Shown: piece by piece, positions 43,496 through 55,788 of the stretch | Numbering within the stretch: position 1 is the first letter of the stretch | How the letters are laid out: each line of letters starts with the position of its first letter | Translations under genes and position numbers: made by a program | Origin: Alcanivorax sp. DP30 | GTDB taxonomy: Bacteria; Pseudomonadota; Gammaproteobacteria; Pseudomonadales; Alcanivoracaceae | Assembly (NCBI RefSeq): GCF_009882945.1 | Contig: NZ_WTUY01000004.1 | Span: 549,341 to 613,340 of the forward strand | Length of the DNA: 64,000 bases | Direction of reading: 5' to 3' | The notes under the pieces: generated by a model | Seen by the model: the letters and a program-made list of their open reading frames with translations, nothing else | Database searches by the model: none | What the model was told of the DNA's origin: nothing

Positions 43496-44507
43496 TGTTG
43501 TTCTCCTTTTTATACCGCCCTACTACCACCCTTGCCTTTAGAATAACCAATGAGCTTGAATTTCCGTCTTGACCCAAACGAAACCCAGGGCGCTCAACGC
43601 CGATTATTTTCATATCAAGAGAATGGTCGTCGACGTCTTCAACCTTTGGCCTATCCTCAACGCCCACGGCTGACTTGAAGTTGGCGCCAATTTCAGGAAA
43701 GAACTTTTCTACCCCACAGTCATCCAGCGCATCCTCAAGTAGAAGGCGAATATTCGTTATTTCCGGGGATTCATCCTCAATTCCATCAATGAATAGAGAC
43801 AAGCGAGTAAATCCAACGAGGTTTCTCTTCAGAATTTTTGTGTCGTAGCCATCTTTGAATCTCGCAATTTCCTGATCCTTATCTTCCAATGACTTCTGGA
43901 AAGTCAGCAACGATCGGCCGAGCATTTTTACACCGTCGGTGATCTTTACGGTATTTCTATTAGATGCCTCTCCAAACTTCTGATTCTCTTCATAGAGTTT
44001 CCCGAAGGCTTCAGACAGCCTATTAACGGCCTTTGCTAGCTCCTCGGGCAATAGAACATCCTGGCTTGCGATCAACACCTTACGCCAGCGGTAGAGATAG
44101 AAGGAGACAAGCACAGCACTGAAAGTTGTTACGCTGAGTGAAATTATCGCAATCCATGCCCAATCAGGCAGCGATGACACTGGCTCCCCCTGCCTTTTCA
44201 GCATTGAGCCTTTTAGGCTCTCACGGGCATCGGCGTGGGGTTCAGAGGTCAATGGTGAGACATCTTGTCCTTCTGGTATACCACTATCAGCCGCCAAGGC
44301 GGCTGCTGCCTCCTTATGATTCGGTAAGGCTGGAACACCGTCAGGGGAAAGTCTCTCATCTTCGGTTGGCGGCATGTAGCCCTGCGGCGTGAGCGAGAGC
44401 ACTGCGGACTGAGATTCAGAACCAACGTCTTCCGCGTTGGCGAATGTCGACAAAACGATGGTCGACGAAAGAAACAGGACCCCCGCGAAAATTCGCAGAC
44501 AAGCCAT
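43488..44507 (-). CDS. Membrane-anchored GrpE-like protein
   Basis: A 339-residue protein. The ATG at 44507 has AGGAG five bases upstream and gives a signal peptide ending ANA before ED. Then come a polar Pro/Glu-rich periplasmic stretch (27-113), one membrane helix (WAWIAIISLSVTTFSAVLVS, about 117-137) and a cytoplasmic coiled coil (about 145-225). The final part (226-332) matches the GrpE head pattern: DDCGVEKFFPEIGANFKSAV (compare GVE-x-P-x-G-x2-F-x-P-x2-H-x-A-V), followed by PGFRL and LKARVVV (compare GY-x-L, RPA-x-V-x-V). It is the first gene of the operon and overlaps Hsp70. It would be a nucleotide-exchange factor tethering Hsp70 to the membrane. The GrpE similarity is inferred by eye. 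Confidence 0.7.
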   Translation of the reverse strand: MACLRIFAGVLFLSSTIVLSTFANAEDVGSESQSAVLSLTPQGYMPPTEDERLSPDGVPALPNHKEAAAALAADSGIPEGQDVSPLTSEPHADARESLKGSMLKRQGEPVSSLPDWAWIAIISLSVTTFSAVLVSFYLYRWRKVLIASQDVLLPEELAKAVNRLSEAFGKLYEENQKFGEASNRNTVKITDGVKMLGRSLLTFQKSLEDKDQEIARFKDGYDTKILKRNLVGFTRLSLFIDGIEDESPEITNIRLLLEDALDDCGVEKFFPEIGANFKSAVGVEDRPKVEDVDDHSLDMKIIGVERPGFRLGQDGNSSSLVILKARVVVGRYKKENNND

Positions 44508-44597
44508 AAACACTCCTTGTTTACTCAAAAAGAAGGGCACCAGTTTTGCAACCAAGCAGCCCTTGAGGGCCCACGATGCGGCGACATCTTGGCGTCT

Positions 44598-44626
44598 TTT
44601 TTATCAACCGCAACTATGAAACTCAA
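44598..44626 (-). promoter_or_regulatory. Candidate sigma-70 promoter of the Hsp70-like operon
   Basis: On the leftward strand TTGAGT (44626-44621) and TAAAAA (44603-44598) are separated by exactly 17 bases, about 90 bases before the first start codon. No sigma-32-type heat-shock box (CTTGAA...CCCCAT) is apparent. Plausible but only pattern-based. Confidence 0.4.
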
Positions 44627-44649
44627 GTTTTATGCCAAACCATTAGCTC

Positions 44650-44720
44650 TCAGCCCGCCACCACCAACGGCGCCAAATCGACCTTGTTGATCACCCGCAT
44701 CGGTGTCGCGCCTTGCATCG
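44650..44720 (-). pseudogene. High-GC coding-like remnant at the island edge
   Basis: The leftward frame reads MQGATPMRVINKVDLAPLVV, then AG and a stop, in base use like the core genome and unlike the adjacent island. It may be the stranded tail of a core gene cut by insertion of the island. Too short to name. Confidence 0.3.
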
Positions 44721-44905
44721 TGCACACCCTTCCCGAAGTATCTGATAAAAAGTGAAAGACCAGTATTTATCATTTATCTCCCCTCTTACGCCAGCGAACT
44801 CAGTTCACTCTATATCAATTAATTAGCATTTTCTGTAAGCCATATCTTACAAACCAACCCTCCCATGTCTACCGTGCCCATTGAGATCATTACGCCACCG
44901 CCCAC

Positions 44906-44929
44906 AAAAAAGCCCGGCAACGCCGGGCT
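44906..44929 (-). terminator. Rho-independent terminator of glmS
   Basis: Read leftward, AGCCCGGC pairs with GCCGGGCT around a 3-base loop and is followed by a run of T residues (44911-44906). It lies about 40 bases beyond the glmS stop. Confidence 0.9.
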
Positions 44930-44930
44930 C

Positions 44931-44962
44931 GTTATTAACTATTCACTATTAATTATTAATTG
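44931..44962. repeat. AT-rich heptad array (TTATTAA class)
   Basis: The 7-bp units TTATTAA, CTATTCA, CTATTAA and TTATTAA lie just after the glmS stop. It is nearly identical to the right arm of the element at 6461-6624, but no facing arm is seen here. Confidence 0.65.
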
Positions 44963-44966
44963 CCGT

Positions 44967-46796
44967 TTACTCCACCGTCACCGACTTCGCCAGATTCCGC
45001 GGCTGATCCACATCCGTCCCCCGCAGCACCGCCACATGATAGCTAAGCAACTGCAGCGGCACGGTGTACACGATCGGCGCAATGGTTTCCGGCACGGCGG
45101 GCATGTTCAGCACGTGGATGCCCTCGCCTTCTTTCACATGGGCGTTCTTGTCGGCGAACACGTACAGCTCACCGCCCCGGGCGCGGACTTCCTGGAGGTT
45201 GGATTTGAGTTTTTCCAGCAGTTCGTCGTTGGGCGCCACGGAGACCACCGGCATGTCGCTGTCTACCAGGGCCAGGGGGCCGTGCTTGAGTTCGCCGGCG
45301 GCGTAGGCTTCGGCGTGGATGTAAGAGATTTCCTTGAGCTTGAGGGCGCCTTCCAGGGCCACCGGGAAGTGGACGCCACGGCCGAGGAACAGGGCGTGGT
45401 GTTTTTCCACGAAATGCTCGGCCAGTTTTTCGATGGGCTTGTCCAGGGAGGCCGCTTGCTCGATCAGGTTGGGCAGCTGGCGCAGTTCATCGAGGATGTT
45501 TTCGATTTCGCTGTCGGCCAGACCTTTCTGGCGGCCTAGGGCCAGCACCATCATCAGCAGGCCGGCCAGCTGGGTGGTGAAGGCCTTGGTGGAGGCGACA
45601 CCGATTTCCGGGCCAGCCTTGGTGAGGAATACCAGCTCGGATTCGCGCACGAGGGAGGAGCTGTCCACATTGCAGATGGCCAGACGCCCCACGTAGTTGG
45701 GCGAATTGGTATCACGCAGGGCCGCCAGGGTGTCGGCGGTTTCGCCGCTCTGGGATATGGTCACGAACAGGGTGCCTTCCGGTACCACGTGCCTGCGGTA
45801 GCGGAACTCACTGGCCACTTCCACCTGGCAGGGGATGCCGGCGATATCTTCGAGCCAGTAACGGGCCACCATGCCGGCGTGATAGCTGGTACCGCAGGCA
45901 ACGATCTGTACGGTTTTGACCTTGTCGAAGATGGCCGGGGCTTTTTCGCCGAAGGCATTGATCAATTTGGCCGGGGACTCGATACGGTCTTCCAGGGTTT
46001 TCTGGATGGCGGCTGGCTGCTCGAAGATTTCCTTCTGCATGTAGTGGCGGTATTCGCCTTTCTCGGCATCTTCGTGGGTGCCATCGAATTCATGGGCGTC
46101 GCGCGCCACCGCATGGCCGTCGGCATCGACGATGCGCACGCCTTCAATGGTGATTTCTGCCTGGTCGCCTTCTTCCAGGAAGATAAAGCGGTTGGTGACT
46201 GGCAACAGGGCCAGCTGATCGGAGGCGATGTAGTTTTCATCGATACCCAGACCAATTACCAGCGGGCTGCCGGAGCGCACGGCGATGAGCTTGTGGGGCT
46301 CGGCCTTGTGGATGACACCCAGGGCATAGGCACCATCCAGTTTCTTGACCACTTGCTGGACGGCGGTGAACAGATCCACGCCGGTTTCCAGAATCTGGTG
46401 GAGCAGGTGCACGATGACTTCGGTATCGGTCTGGGAGGTGAAGTCGTAGCCCTGGCTTTGCAGTTCGTCTTTCAGTTCCTGAAAGTTTTCGATGATGCCA
46501 TTGTGCACCAGGGCCAGATCGCTGCCGGACATGTGCGGGTGGGCGTTGGCTTCGGAGGGCTTGCCGTGGGTGGCCCAGCGGGTGTGCGCCACACCGGTGT
46601 AACCGGCGGCCTGGATTTCGCTGACTGCAGCCTCAAGGCCGGCTACCTTGCCCTGTCGACGCACCCGGGTAATGCCGTTGTCGTTGAGCAGGGCCACACC
46701 GGCACTGTCATAACCGCGGTATTCCAGGCGCTTGAGGCCGGTGATGAGGATGTTGCCCACGTTACGCTGGGCAATGGCGCCGACGATTCCACACAT
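44967..46796 (-). CDS. glmS: Glutamine-fructose-6-phosphate aminotransferase (isomerising)
   Basis: First enzyme of amino-sugar synthesis: converts fructose 6-phosphate and glutamine to glucosamine 6-phosphate. 609 residues, the usual length. The N-terminal MCGIVGAI exposes the Cys nucleophile of the glutaminase after Met removal. [18 protein letters not shown] and [11 protein letters not shown] belong to that domain. Two SIS domains follow ([10 protein letters not shown]...[34 protein letters not shown]), and the C-terminus ends NLAKSVTVE as in E. coli. AGGGA precedes the ATG. It is downstream of glmU by 87 bases, the normal partner order. A leader ribozyme is not expected outside Gram-positives and none was seen. 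Confidence 0.98.
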   Translation of the reverse strand: MCGIVGAIAQRNVGNILITGLKRLEYRGYDSAGVALLNDNGITRVRRQGKVAGLEAAVSEIQAAGYTGVAHTRWATHGKPSEANAHPHMSGSDLALVHNGIIENFQELKDELQSQGYDFTSQTDTEVIVHLLHQILETGVDLFTAVQQVVKKLDGAYALGVIHKAEPHKLIAVRSGSPLVIGLGIDENYIASDQLALLPVTNRFIFLEEGDQAEITIEGVRIVDADGHAVARDAHEFDGTHEDAEKGEYRHYMQKEIFEQPAAIQKTLEDRIESPAKLINAFGEKAPAIFDKVKTVQIVACGTSYHAGMVARYWLEDIAGIPCQVEVASEFRYRRHVVPEGTLFVTISQSGETADTLAALRDTNSPNYVGRLAICNVDSSSLVRESELVFLTKAGPEIGVASTKAFTTQLAGLLMMVLALGRQKGLADSEIENILDELRQLPNLIEQAASLDKPIEKLAEHFVEKHHALFLGRGVHFPVALEGALKLKEISYIHAEAYAAGELKHGPLALVDSDMPVVSVAPNDELLEKLKSNLQEVRARGGELYVFADKNAHVKEGEGIHVLNMPAVPETIAPIVYTVPLQLLSYHVAVLRGTDVDQPRNLAKSVTVE

Positions 46797-46883
46797 GTCT
46801 TTTCCCTAATTTCGCTGGTTGGGCGGGCAACGCGCTGCGCTGCCGGCCCATCGCCATGTCAGCATGGCGGCTACAAAGTGGTT

Positions 46884-48242
46884 TTACTTTTTGCTGGGGC
46901 GTTTCCAGTTGGCCACGTTGCGCTGCTGGCCACGGGCCACGGCCAAGCCGTTGTCATCCACGTCCTTGGTGACGGTACTGCCGGCACCCACGGTGGCATT
47001 TTCGCCGATGGTGACCGGTGCCACCAGCGAAGAATTGGAGCCGATGAAGGCACCGTCTTTCATGATGGTCTGGAACTTGTTTACCCCATCATAGTTACAG
47101 GTAATGGTGCCCGCGCCCACGTTGACGCCCTTGCCGATCTGGCTGTCGCCGATATATGTCAGGTGGTTCACCTTGGAGCCCTCACCCACATAGGACTTCT
47201 TGGTTTCCACAAAGTTGCCGATCTTGGCCTTGTCGGCCAGTTCGGTGCCGGGGCGCAGGCGCGCATAGGGACCGATGGTGCAGTTGTCACCGACCACGGC
47301 GCCATCAATCAGGCTGTTGGCTTCGATAACGGTACCGGCGCCGATGTTGGCATCGCGGATGATGCAGTTGGGGCCGATGGTGACGCCTTCTTCGATGGTC
47401 ACATCCCCTTCCAGGATCACGTTCACGTCGATGATCACATCGCTGGCGATCTGCACGCTACCGCGGATATCCAGCCGGGCCGGATCACGCAGGGTGACGC
47501 CATCGCGCATCAGGGACTCGGCCTGGGCCAGCTGGTAGATACGCTCCAGGCGGGACAGCTGCACGCGGTCGTTGACGCCGTCCACTTCCCAGGCAAATTG
47601 CGGCTGCAGGGTTTCCACGGTGAGGCCGGACTGCACCGCCATGGCGATAACATCAGTGAGGTAGTACTCACCCTGGGCATTGTTGCTGGACAGCTTGGGC
47701 AGGCAATCGGCGAGAAACGCGCGGGTGCAGGCGAGGATGCCGGTGTTGATTTCCTGAATGCCCAGTTCGTTGTCGGTGGCATCTTTCTGTTCAACGATGC
47801 GCTGCACGTTGTTCTGGCCATCACGGACGATACGGCCATAGCCGCTGGGGTCGTCCAGGGTCAGGGTCATCAGGGCCAGGGTCTTGTCATCCACGCATTC
47901 GACGAAGTCGCGCAGGGTCTCGGGGCGGATCAGCGGTACATCACCGTAGAGGACCAGTACGATGTCTTCCTTCACGGCAGGCATGGCCTGGGCAACGGCA
48001 TGGCCGGTACCGAGCTGTTCGGCCTGCTCGGCCCACTGCAGGTTATTGGCAGAGACGGTGGCTTTGACCTGATCGCCGCCATGGCCGTATACCACCACGG
48101 TGTTATCCGCATTCAGGCTGCTGGCTGCATCAACCACATGCTGGACCATGGCCTTGCCGGCCACGGCGTGAAGTACCTTCGGCAGCGCACTTTTCATGCG
48201 CGTACCTTTACCGGCTGCAAGCACCACTACCGCTAGACTCAT
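46884..48242 (-). CDS. glmU: Bifunctional GlcNAc-1-P uridyltransferase / glucosamine-1-P acetyltransferase
   Basis: Makes UDP-GlcNAc for peptidoglycan and lipopolysaccharide by acetylating glucosamine 1-phosphate and then transferring UMP. 452 residues. The N-terminal pyrophosphorylase has LAAGKGTRMKSALPKVLH and LVLYGDVPLI. The C-terminal half is a left-handed beta helix of hexapeptide repeats (VIIDVNVILEGDVTIEEGVT and so on) with the acetyl-CoA-site signature YDGVNKFQTIMKDGAFIGSN. The ATG is at 48242, 142 bases downstream of the atpC stop. A terminator lies in that gap, so glmU probably has its own promoter besides read-through. The glmU-glmS pairing is the classic one. Confidence 0.98.
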   Translation of the reverse strand: MSLAVVVLAAGKGTRMKSALPKVLHAVAGKAMVQHVVDAASSLNADNTVVVYGHGGDQVKATVSANNLQWAEQAEQLGTGHAVAQAMPAVKEDIVLVLYGDVPLIRPETLRDFVECVDDKTLALMTLTLDDPSGYGRIVRDGQNNVQRIVEQKDATDNELGIQEINTGILACTRAFLADCLPKLSSNNAQGEYYLTDVIAMAVQSGLTVETLQPQFAWEVDGVNDRVQLSRLERIYQLAQAESLMRDGVTLRDPARLDIRGSVQIASDVIIDVNVILEGDVTIEEGVTIGPNCIIRDANIGAGTVIEANSLIDGAVVGDNCTIGPYARLRPGTELADKAKIGNFVETKKSYVGEGSKVNHLTYIGDSQIGKGVNVGAGTITCNYDGVNKFQTIMKDGAFIGSNSSLVAPVTIGENATVGAGSTVTKDVDDNGLAVARGQQRNVANWKRPSKK

Positions 48243-48329
48243 ACCCTGTCCTTATCGTTTCACTGCGTTGCCCGGATCCTGTCCTGGTCCGTTTATGGCC
48301 CCGCCTTTGACTGTATCCCAAACACAAAC

Positions 48330-48354
48330 AAAAAAGGGTAGCACTTGGCTACCC
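48330..48354 (-). terminator. Rho-independent terminator of the atp operon
   Basis: Read leftward, GGGTAGC pairs with GCTACCC around a 5-base loop and is followed by six T residues (48335-48330). It is 30 bases after the atpC stop. Confidence 0.9.
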
Positions 48355-48384
48355 CCTTCTGTGTTGAAGAATTGCAAAAAGTGC

Positions 48385-48807
48385 TTACCGCCCTTTCTTC
48401 TTCAACTGTTGAATTGCACGCAACTGGGCAACAGCCTCGGCCAGTGTAGCGGCGGCGCGGGAGTAATCCATTTCGGAGCTCTTCCCTTCCAGCGCTTCTT
48501 TGGCGCGCTGTTTCGCCTGCTCGGCAGCGGCTTCGTCCATGTTGTCGGCACGTTCTGCCGTATCCGCCAGTACGGTGACCAGCTTCGGCTGCACTTCCAG
48601 GAAGCCGCCGGATACGTAGAACACTTCTTCTTCACCATTCTGCTTCTTCACCCGTACCGGGCCCGGCTTGAGCCGGGTCAGGAGCGGGGCGTGGCCAGGC
48701 ATGATACCGAGGTCACCTTCCACACCGGAAGCTACCACGATTTCAACCAGGCCGGAGAACAGCTGGCGTTCTGCACTTACAATGTCGCAATGCACGGTCA
48801 TCGCCAT
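48385..48807 (-). CDS. atpC: ATP synthase F1 subunit epsilon
   Basis: The central-stalk epsilon subunit couples rotor and catalytic head and can inhibit ATP hydrolysis. 140 residues. The N-terminal beta sandwich reads [20 protein letters not shown], then [19 protein letters not shown] and [20 protein letters not shown], which are family signatures. The C-terminal two helices ([32 protein letters not shown]) form the inhibitory hairpin. It is the last gene of the operon, 21 bases after atpD, and is followed by a strong terminator. The first Met-Ala-Met leaves two ATG choices two codons apart. Confidence 0.97.
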   Translation of the reverse strand: MAMTVHCDIVSAERQLFSGLVEIVVASGVEGDLGIMPGHAPLLTRLKPGPVRVKKQNGEEEVFYVSGGFLEVQPKLVTVLADTAERADNMDEAAAEQAKQRAKEALEGKSSEMDYSRAAATLAEAVAQLRAIQQLKKKGR

Positions 48808-48828
48808 TTGCTTGTCTCCCGGTGGAGG

Positions 48829-50223
<1,395 letters not shown>

Positions 50224-50268
50224 TTAACTTGCGTTTTTGCCGCGTGTTTTTCACTGTCTGCTGACAGA

Positions 50269-51129
50269 TCAGACCGCAGCAGCACCACCAACGATTTCGG
50301 AGATTTCCTGCGTAATTGCAGCCTGGCGTGCCTTGTTGTACACCAACTGCAGATCACGAATGATGTCACCGGCGTTATCGCTGGCCGCTTTCATCGCGAT
50401 CATACGCGCTGCCTGCTCACAGGCATTGTTTTCAACCACACCCTGATACACCTGAGACTCAATGAACCGCACCAGCAGTTCGTCGAGGAGCTCTTTCGGG
50501 GCAGGCTCGTAAATGTAGTCCCAGTGACGCTTCATCGCTTCATCTTCTGACGCTTCAAGCGGCAGCAGCTGAATATTTGTGGGCGCCTGGGTCATGGTGT
50601 TCACGAATTCGTTGTACACGATGTACAGACGGTCGATCTCACCATTGTCATAAGCATTCAGCATTACCTTGATGGAACCGATCAGGTCGTTCAGGTGCGG
50701 GGTATCCCCCAGACCGTTGACCGTGGCTTCCACATTGCCGCCTACGCTTTTGAAGAAGGAAACACCTTTGCTGCCCACTACGCAGTACTGGGCCTTGGCG
50801 CCTTTTTCTTCCCACGCTTTCGCGCTGGTAACGACATTCTTGAGCAGGTTCACGTTGAGACCACCGCAGAGACCCCGGTCGGAGGTCACTACGATGTAGC
50901 CAACGTTCTTTACTTCCCGCTCTTGCAGGTAGCTGTGCCGGTATTCCAGATCAGCATTGGCCAGATGGGCAACCACCTGACGCATGCGGCTGGCGTACGG
51001 CTTGCTAGCCGCCATACGCTCTTGTGCCTTACGCATCTTGGAAGCTGCCACCATTTCCATCGCACGAGTAATCTTTTTCGTGCTCTGGACGCTGGCAATC
51101 TTGCCTTTGATCTCTTTACCGCTGGCCAT
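50269..51129 (-). CDS. atpG: ATP synthase F1 subunit gamma
   Basis: Rotor shaft whose coiled coil turns inside the alpha3beta3 ring. 286 residues, standard length. The N-terminal helix [36 protein letters not shown] is a family fingerprint, as are [14 protein letters not shown] and the C-terminal helix [32 protein letters not shown]. The order atpA-atpG-atpD is normal, with short gaps. No unusual insertions. Confidence 0.98.
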   Translation of the reverse strand: MASGKEIKGKIASVQSTKKITRAMEMVAASKMRKAQERMAASKPYASRMRQVVAHLANADLEYRHSYLQEREVKNVGYIVVTSDRGLCGGLNVNLLKNVVTSAKAWEEKGAKAQYCVVGSKGVSFFKSVGGNVEATVNGLGDTPHLNDLIGSIKVMLNAYDNGEIDRLYIVYNEFVNTMTQAPTNIQLLPLEASEDEAMKRHWDYIYEPAPKELLDELLVRFIESQVYQGVVENNACEQAARMIAMKAASDNAGDIIRDLQLVYNKARQAAITQEISEIVGGAAAV

Positions 51130-51152
51130 AGGAAGTACCTTTTATCAGCGAA

Positions 51153-52697
51153 TTACCAGGTCTGGGTGGCTTTGAACTGATCGAGAGATTCCTTGATCTC
51201 GCCCTCGATGTCGCCGTTGTAGTCACCCTTCTCGTTGATCTTGTCCATCAACGCTTTCTTTTCGCTGTTCATGTAGTCCAGCATGGCCGTTTCGAAGGGA
51301 CCGATTTTCTCGATCTCGATACCTTTCAGGTAACCTTCGTTGGCGGCGTACAGAACAACACCCATGTCAGCAACGCTCATCGGGCTGTACTGCTTCTGCT
51401 TCATCAGCTCGGTCACGGCCTGACCATGCTCCAGCTGCTCGCGAGTAGAATCGTCGAGGTCTGAAGCGAACTGGGCGAATGCCGCCAGTTCACGGTACTG
51501 GGCCAGTGCCAGACGGATACCACCGCCGAGCTTCTTGATGATCTTGGTCTGGGCTGCACCACCTACACGGGATACAGACACACCGGCGTTCATGGCCGGA
51601 CGGATGCCGGAGTTGAACAGGTCGGTTTCCAGGAAGATCTGACCATCGGTGATGGAGATCACGTTGGTCGGTACGAAGGCGGAAACGTCACCACCCTGGG
51701 TTTCAATGATCGGCAGTGCGGTCAGGGAACCGGTCTTGCCTTTCACTTCACCGTTGGTGAACTGCTCAACGTATTCTTCGTTGACCTTGGCGGCGCGCTC
51801 CAGCAGACGGGAGTGCAGGTAGAACACGTCACCAGGATAAGCTTCACGGCCCGGCGGACGACGCAGCAGCAGGGAAATCTGACGATATGCCCAGGCTTGC
51901 TTGGTCAGGTCATCGTATACGATCAGGGCGTCTTCACCGCGGTCGCGGAAGTACTCGCCCATGGCGCAGCCGGCAAACGGTGCCAGGAACTGCATGGAAG
52001 CCGGGTCGGATGCGGAAGCGGCAACGATGATGGTGTGATCCATTGCACCGTGCTCTTCCAGCTTGCGTACCACGTTGGCGATGGTGGACTGCTTCTGGCC
52101 AACCGCAACGTAGATACACTTAACGCCGGTACCCTTCTGGGCAATGATGGCATCGACAGCAACGGCAGTCTTACCAATCTGACGGTCACCAATGATCAGC
52201 TCACGCTGACCACGGCCGATCGGCACCATGGAGTCGATCGCCTTGTAGCCAGTTTGAACCGGCTCGTTAACTTCCTTACGCCAGATAACCCCAGGCGCTA
52301 CCTTTTCTACGGCGTCGGTAATGGCGGCGTTAACCGGACCTTTACCGTCGATGGGAGTACCCAGGGCGTCAACGACACGACCCAGCAGCTCCGGACCTAC
52401 CGGAACTTCCAGGATGCGGCCAGTACAACGTACCTTCTGACCTTCGGCCAGACCCAGGTAGTCGCCCAGTACCACGGCGCCAACGGAATCCTGCTCAAGG
52501 TTAAGGGCCATGCCATAGATGCCGCCCTCAAACTCGATCATCTCACCGAACATTACATCGGCAAGACCGTGAATACGCACAATACCGTCAGATACGGAAA
52601 CCACCGTACCTTCGTTACGTGCTTCGGTGGAGGTATCAAGTTTCGCGATGCGCGACTTGATAATCTCGCTGATTTCGGACGGGTTGAGTTGCTGCAT
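51153..52697 (-). CDS. atpA: ATP synthase F1 subunit alpha
   Basis: Non-catalytic nucleotide-binding subunit of the F1 head. 514 residues. It begins [20 protein letters not shown], the typical stator-contact N-terminus. P-loop [10 protein letters not shown], the [14 protein letters not shown] helix, [20 protein letters not shown] and [20 protein letters not shown] (arginine finger) are all intact. It follows atpH by 16 bases. Nothing unusual. Confidence 0.99.
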   Translation of the reverse strand: MQQLNPSEISEIIKSRIAKLDTSTEARNEGTVVSVSDGIVRIHGLADVMFGEMIEFEGGIYGMALNLEQDSVGAVVLGDYLGLAEGQKVRCTGRILEVPVGPELLGRVVDALGTPIDGKGPVNAAITDAVEKVAPGVIWRKEVNEPVQTGYKAIDSMVPIGRGQRELIIGDRQIGKTAVAVDAIIAQKGTGVKCIYVAVGQKQSTIANVVRKLEEHGAMDHTIIVAASASDPASMQFLAPFAGCAMGEYFRDRGEDALIVYDDLTKQAWAYRQISLLLRRPPGREAYPGDVFYLHSRLLERAAKVNEEYVEQFTNGEVKGKTGSLTALPIIETQGGDVSAFVPTNVISITDGQIFLETDLFNSGIRPAMNAGVSVSRVGGAAQTKIIKKLGGGIRLALAQYRELAAFAQFASDLDDSTREQLEHGQAVTELMKQKQYSPMSVADMGVVLYAANEGYLKGIEIEKIGPFETAMLDYMNSEKKALMDKINEKGDYNGDIEGEIKESLDQFKATQTW

Positions 52698-52713
52698 CTC
52701 TAATCCCTCAAAC

Positions 52714-53250
52714 TCAAGAGTTCAGTTGCTCTGCCAGACGGTTCAGTCTGCCACGCACACTGCCATCAATTACGGTATCGCCGGCTCGCACCAGCACGCC
52801 TCCAATCAGGGACTGGTCCACAGACGTGGTGACATTCACGTCGGTGCCAAGGCGTTTTTTCAAAGCGGCTACCAGCTTTTCGGTAACAGCGTCGTCCATC
52901 TCGAATGCGGAGACCAGCTCCACATCGGTGAACTGCTGTTCCGCAGCAAGAAGCTCATGGAACAGTTGCAGGATGATCGGCAACAGCGGCAGACGCTTGT
53001 TCTGCGCCAGCTGCGCAACGAAGTTGCGCCCGCTTTCGTCGAGTTCTTCACCGCAGACTTCTGCAAAGGCAGAAACCTTGGCGGCGTCATCCAGTTCCGG
53101 CTGGTCAAGGTAAGCACGCATGCTGGCATCACCTGCCACTGCTGCTGCCAGGCCCAGCATCTTTTCCCACTTGTCCAGGGCGCCTTGTTCCTTTGCAAAA
53201 ACAAAGGCGGCCTTGGCGTAGGGGCGTGCGATGGTGGTCAGTTCAGCCAT
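52714..53250 (-). CDS. atpH: ATP synthase F1 subunit delta
   Basis: Peripheral-stalk protein that fixes the F1 head to subunit b. 178 residues. The N-terminal six-helix bundle starts [25 protein letters not shown], the family signature. The C-terminal part contains the conserved [33 protein letters not shown], which contacts b. It lies 15 bases after atpF and 16 before atpA. Confidence 0.97.
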   Translation of the reverse strand: MAELTTIARPYAKAAFVFAKEQGALDKWEKMLGLAAAVAGDASMRAYLDQPELDDAAKVSAFAEVCGEELDESGRNFVAQLAQNKRLPLLPIILQLFHELLAAEQQFTDVELVSAFEMDDAVTEKLVAALKKRLGTDVNVTTSVDQSLIGGVLVRAGDTVIDGSVRGRLNRLAEQLNS

Positions 53251-53265
53251 GGGTTACCCGTAGTC

Positions 53266-53736
53266 TCAGAGTTCAGCCGCCAGCTGCTCAAGCATCTGCT
53301 TGTGCGCGTCCTGGTTTACTTCGCCGCCCAGTACCTTTTCGGCACCGCTCAACGCCAGTACGGCAACTTCTTTACGCAGCTGCTCGCGAGCCCGATTAAC
53401 TTCTTGGTCAATCTCAGACTGGGCCTTGGCAACCAGACGCTCACCTTCGGTGCGCGCGGCTTCTTTTGCCTCATCCACAATCTGATTAGCCCGGCGATTG
53501 GCCTGATCAATGATTTCGGCCGCCTTCTCTTTAGCTTCTTTGAGATTGGCGGTCGCCTTTTCCTGCGCCAGTTCCAGATCGCGCTCAGCGCGGTCTGCGG
53601 CACTCAGGCCCTCGGCAATTTTCTGCTTGCGCTCTTCCAGGGCCCGGGAAATGGGCGGCCAGACGAACTTCATGCAGAAGAATACGAACAATGCGAACCA
53701 GATAGCCTGGCCGATGATCGTCATGTTGATGTTCAT
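53266..53736 (-). CDS. atpF: ATP synthase Fo subunit b
   Basis: Membrane-anchored peripheral stalk; two copies form a coiled coil to subunit delta. 156 residues, the length of E. coli b. One N-terminal membrane helix ([29 protein letters not shown], with a polar Asn-rich start) is followed by a highly charged right-handed coiled-coil helix ([28 protein letters not shown]) to the end. No cleavable signal. It is 49 bases after atpE. Confidence 0.97.
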   Translation of the reverse strand: MNINMTIIGQAIWFALFVFFCMKFVWPPISRALEERKQKIAEGLSAADRAERDLELAQEKATANLKEAKEKAAEIIDQANRRANQIVDEAKEAARTEGERLVAKAQSEIDQEVNRAREQLRKEVAVLALSGAEKVLGGEVNQDAHKQMLEQLAAEL

Positions 53737-53785
53737 GCCATCACCTCAATCGCGTTAGGTAATTTACCGGATCAAACGCGATCGA

Positions 53786-54037
<252 letters not shown>

Positions 54038-54063
54038 TTAATTAAAAACCGGTTTAAAAAATC

Positions 54064-54990
<927 letters not shown>

Positions 54991-55419
54991 TCAGTCGTTT
55001 TGCCCGTCTTGCCCTGCTGTGCGTCCGTCGAGACGCGCCACCTGAATCCAGCCCACGACCTGGGCGATCAGGAAGCCTAACAGCAGAACCATTGCAATCT
55101 TCATTTCCCGCGCTTCAGGGACCTTGGAGAAAGTGAGCCAGAACAGCAACAACATGATTGCGATCTTGCCCATCTCCGCCCTCATTGCGGCGGTGGCCAT
55201 GCGCTTTGGCGCACGGTTACCGGGGTGCATCCATATCTGGAAACCGCCCCAGGCATAAGCGATCAGGCTGATAGTGCCTCCCCAGGCCGCTACCAGGCCG
55301 GAGAAGGTGCCGGCCAGTGCCGTCACCAACAGCGCGAAAACCACAATGGCGGCTAGTTGAGCGCGCATTAACCCCCAGAACAATGTTCTGTGAGGCTGGA
55401 ATTCGTTGCTGGTGGTCAC
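54991..55419 (-). CDS. atpI: ATP synthase subunit I (assembly protein)
   Basis: Small polytopic membrane protein at the head of the atp operon, thought to help c-ring assembly or Mg2+ supply; it is not part of the finished enzyme. About 142 residues with four hydrophobic helices (LAAIVVFALLVTALAG; FSGLVAAWGGTISLIAYAWG; IAIMLLLFWLTF; MVLLLGFLIAQVVGWI). GTG at 55419 is favoured because GAGG sits seven bases upstream; a TTG at 55443 is possible. Operon position immediately before atpB supports the call. Confidence 0.88.
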   Translation of the reverse strand: MTTSNEFQPHRTLFWGLMRAQLAAIVVFALLVTALAGTFSGLVAAWGGTISLIAYAWGGFQIWMHPGNRAPKRMATAAMRAEMGKIAIMLLLFWLTFSKVPEAREMKIAMVLLLGFLIAQVVGWIQVARLDGRTAGQDGQND

Positions 55420-55788
55420 CGTGAAGCCTCTGGGCTGATGCAAGTTGATGCCGCACCAGGCGCAAGGTCTTGGGCACCCTGATCGTTAGCGCGGCGAAGT
55501 ATATGGAGTTGGCACGCAACTCGCAACCATAGAGCGTGGATTGTTGGTCAAAGTTAACCCTGATTGGGAGAGCCGATTACCCCAAGGCTTTTCCCCGCCT
55601 GTACCGAACCAGATTCAGGCCCGGGGAAATATATTTGTTTACCTACGCCCAATCCGTTTTCAGCCGTCAGGCGCCGGGCTTTGCTGCAAGGCGGGAACGC
55701 GCCTGTTGCACGCGAATGGCGAAAATCGCGTGCAGGCACGGTCCCACAGAAGCCAGAGGCGGATTGGGAGGTTCAGCGTCGGGCGTGA
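55420..55788. other. atp operon leader / promoter region with one REP-like palindrome
   Basis: The 369 bases between parB and atpI must hold the main atp promoter, but no convincing -35/-10 pair with normal spacing stands out. TTGACC and TATGGT on the leftward strand are only 14 bases apart. 55707-55750 has a GCACGCGAATGGCGAAAATC palindrome merging with a REP core (GCAGGCACGGTCCCACAG). No gene is seen. Confidence 0.45.
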
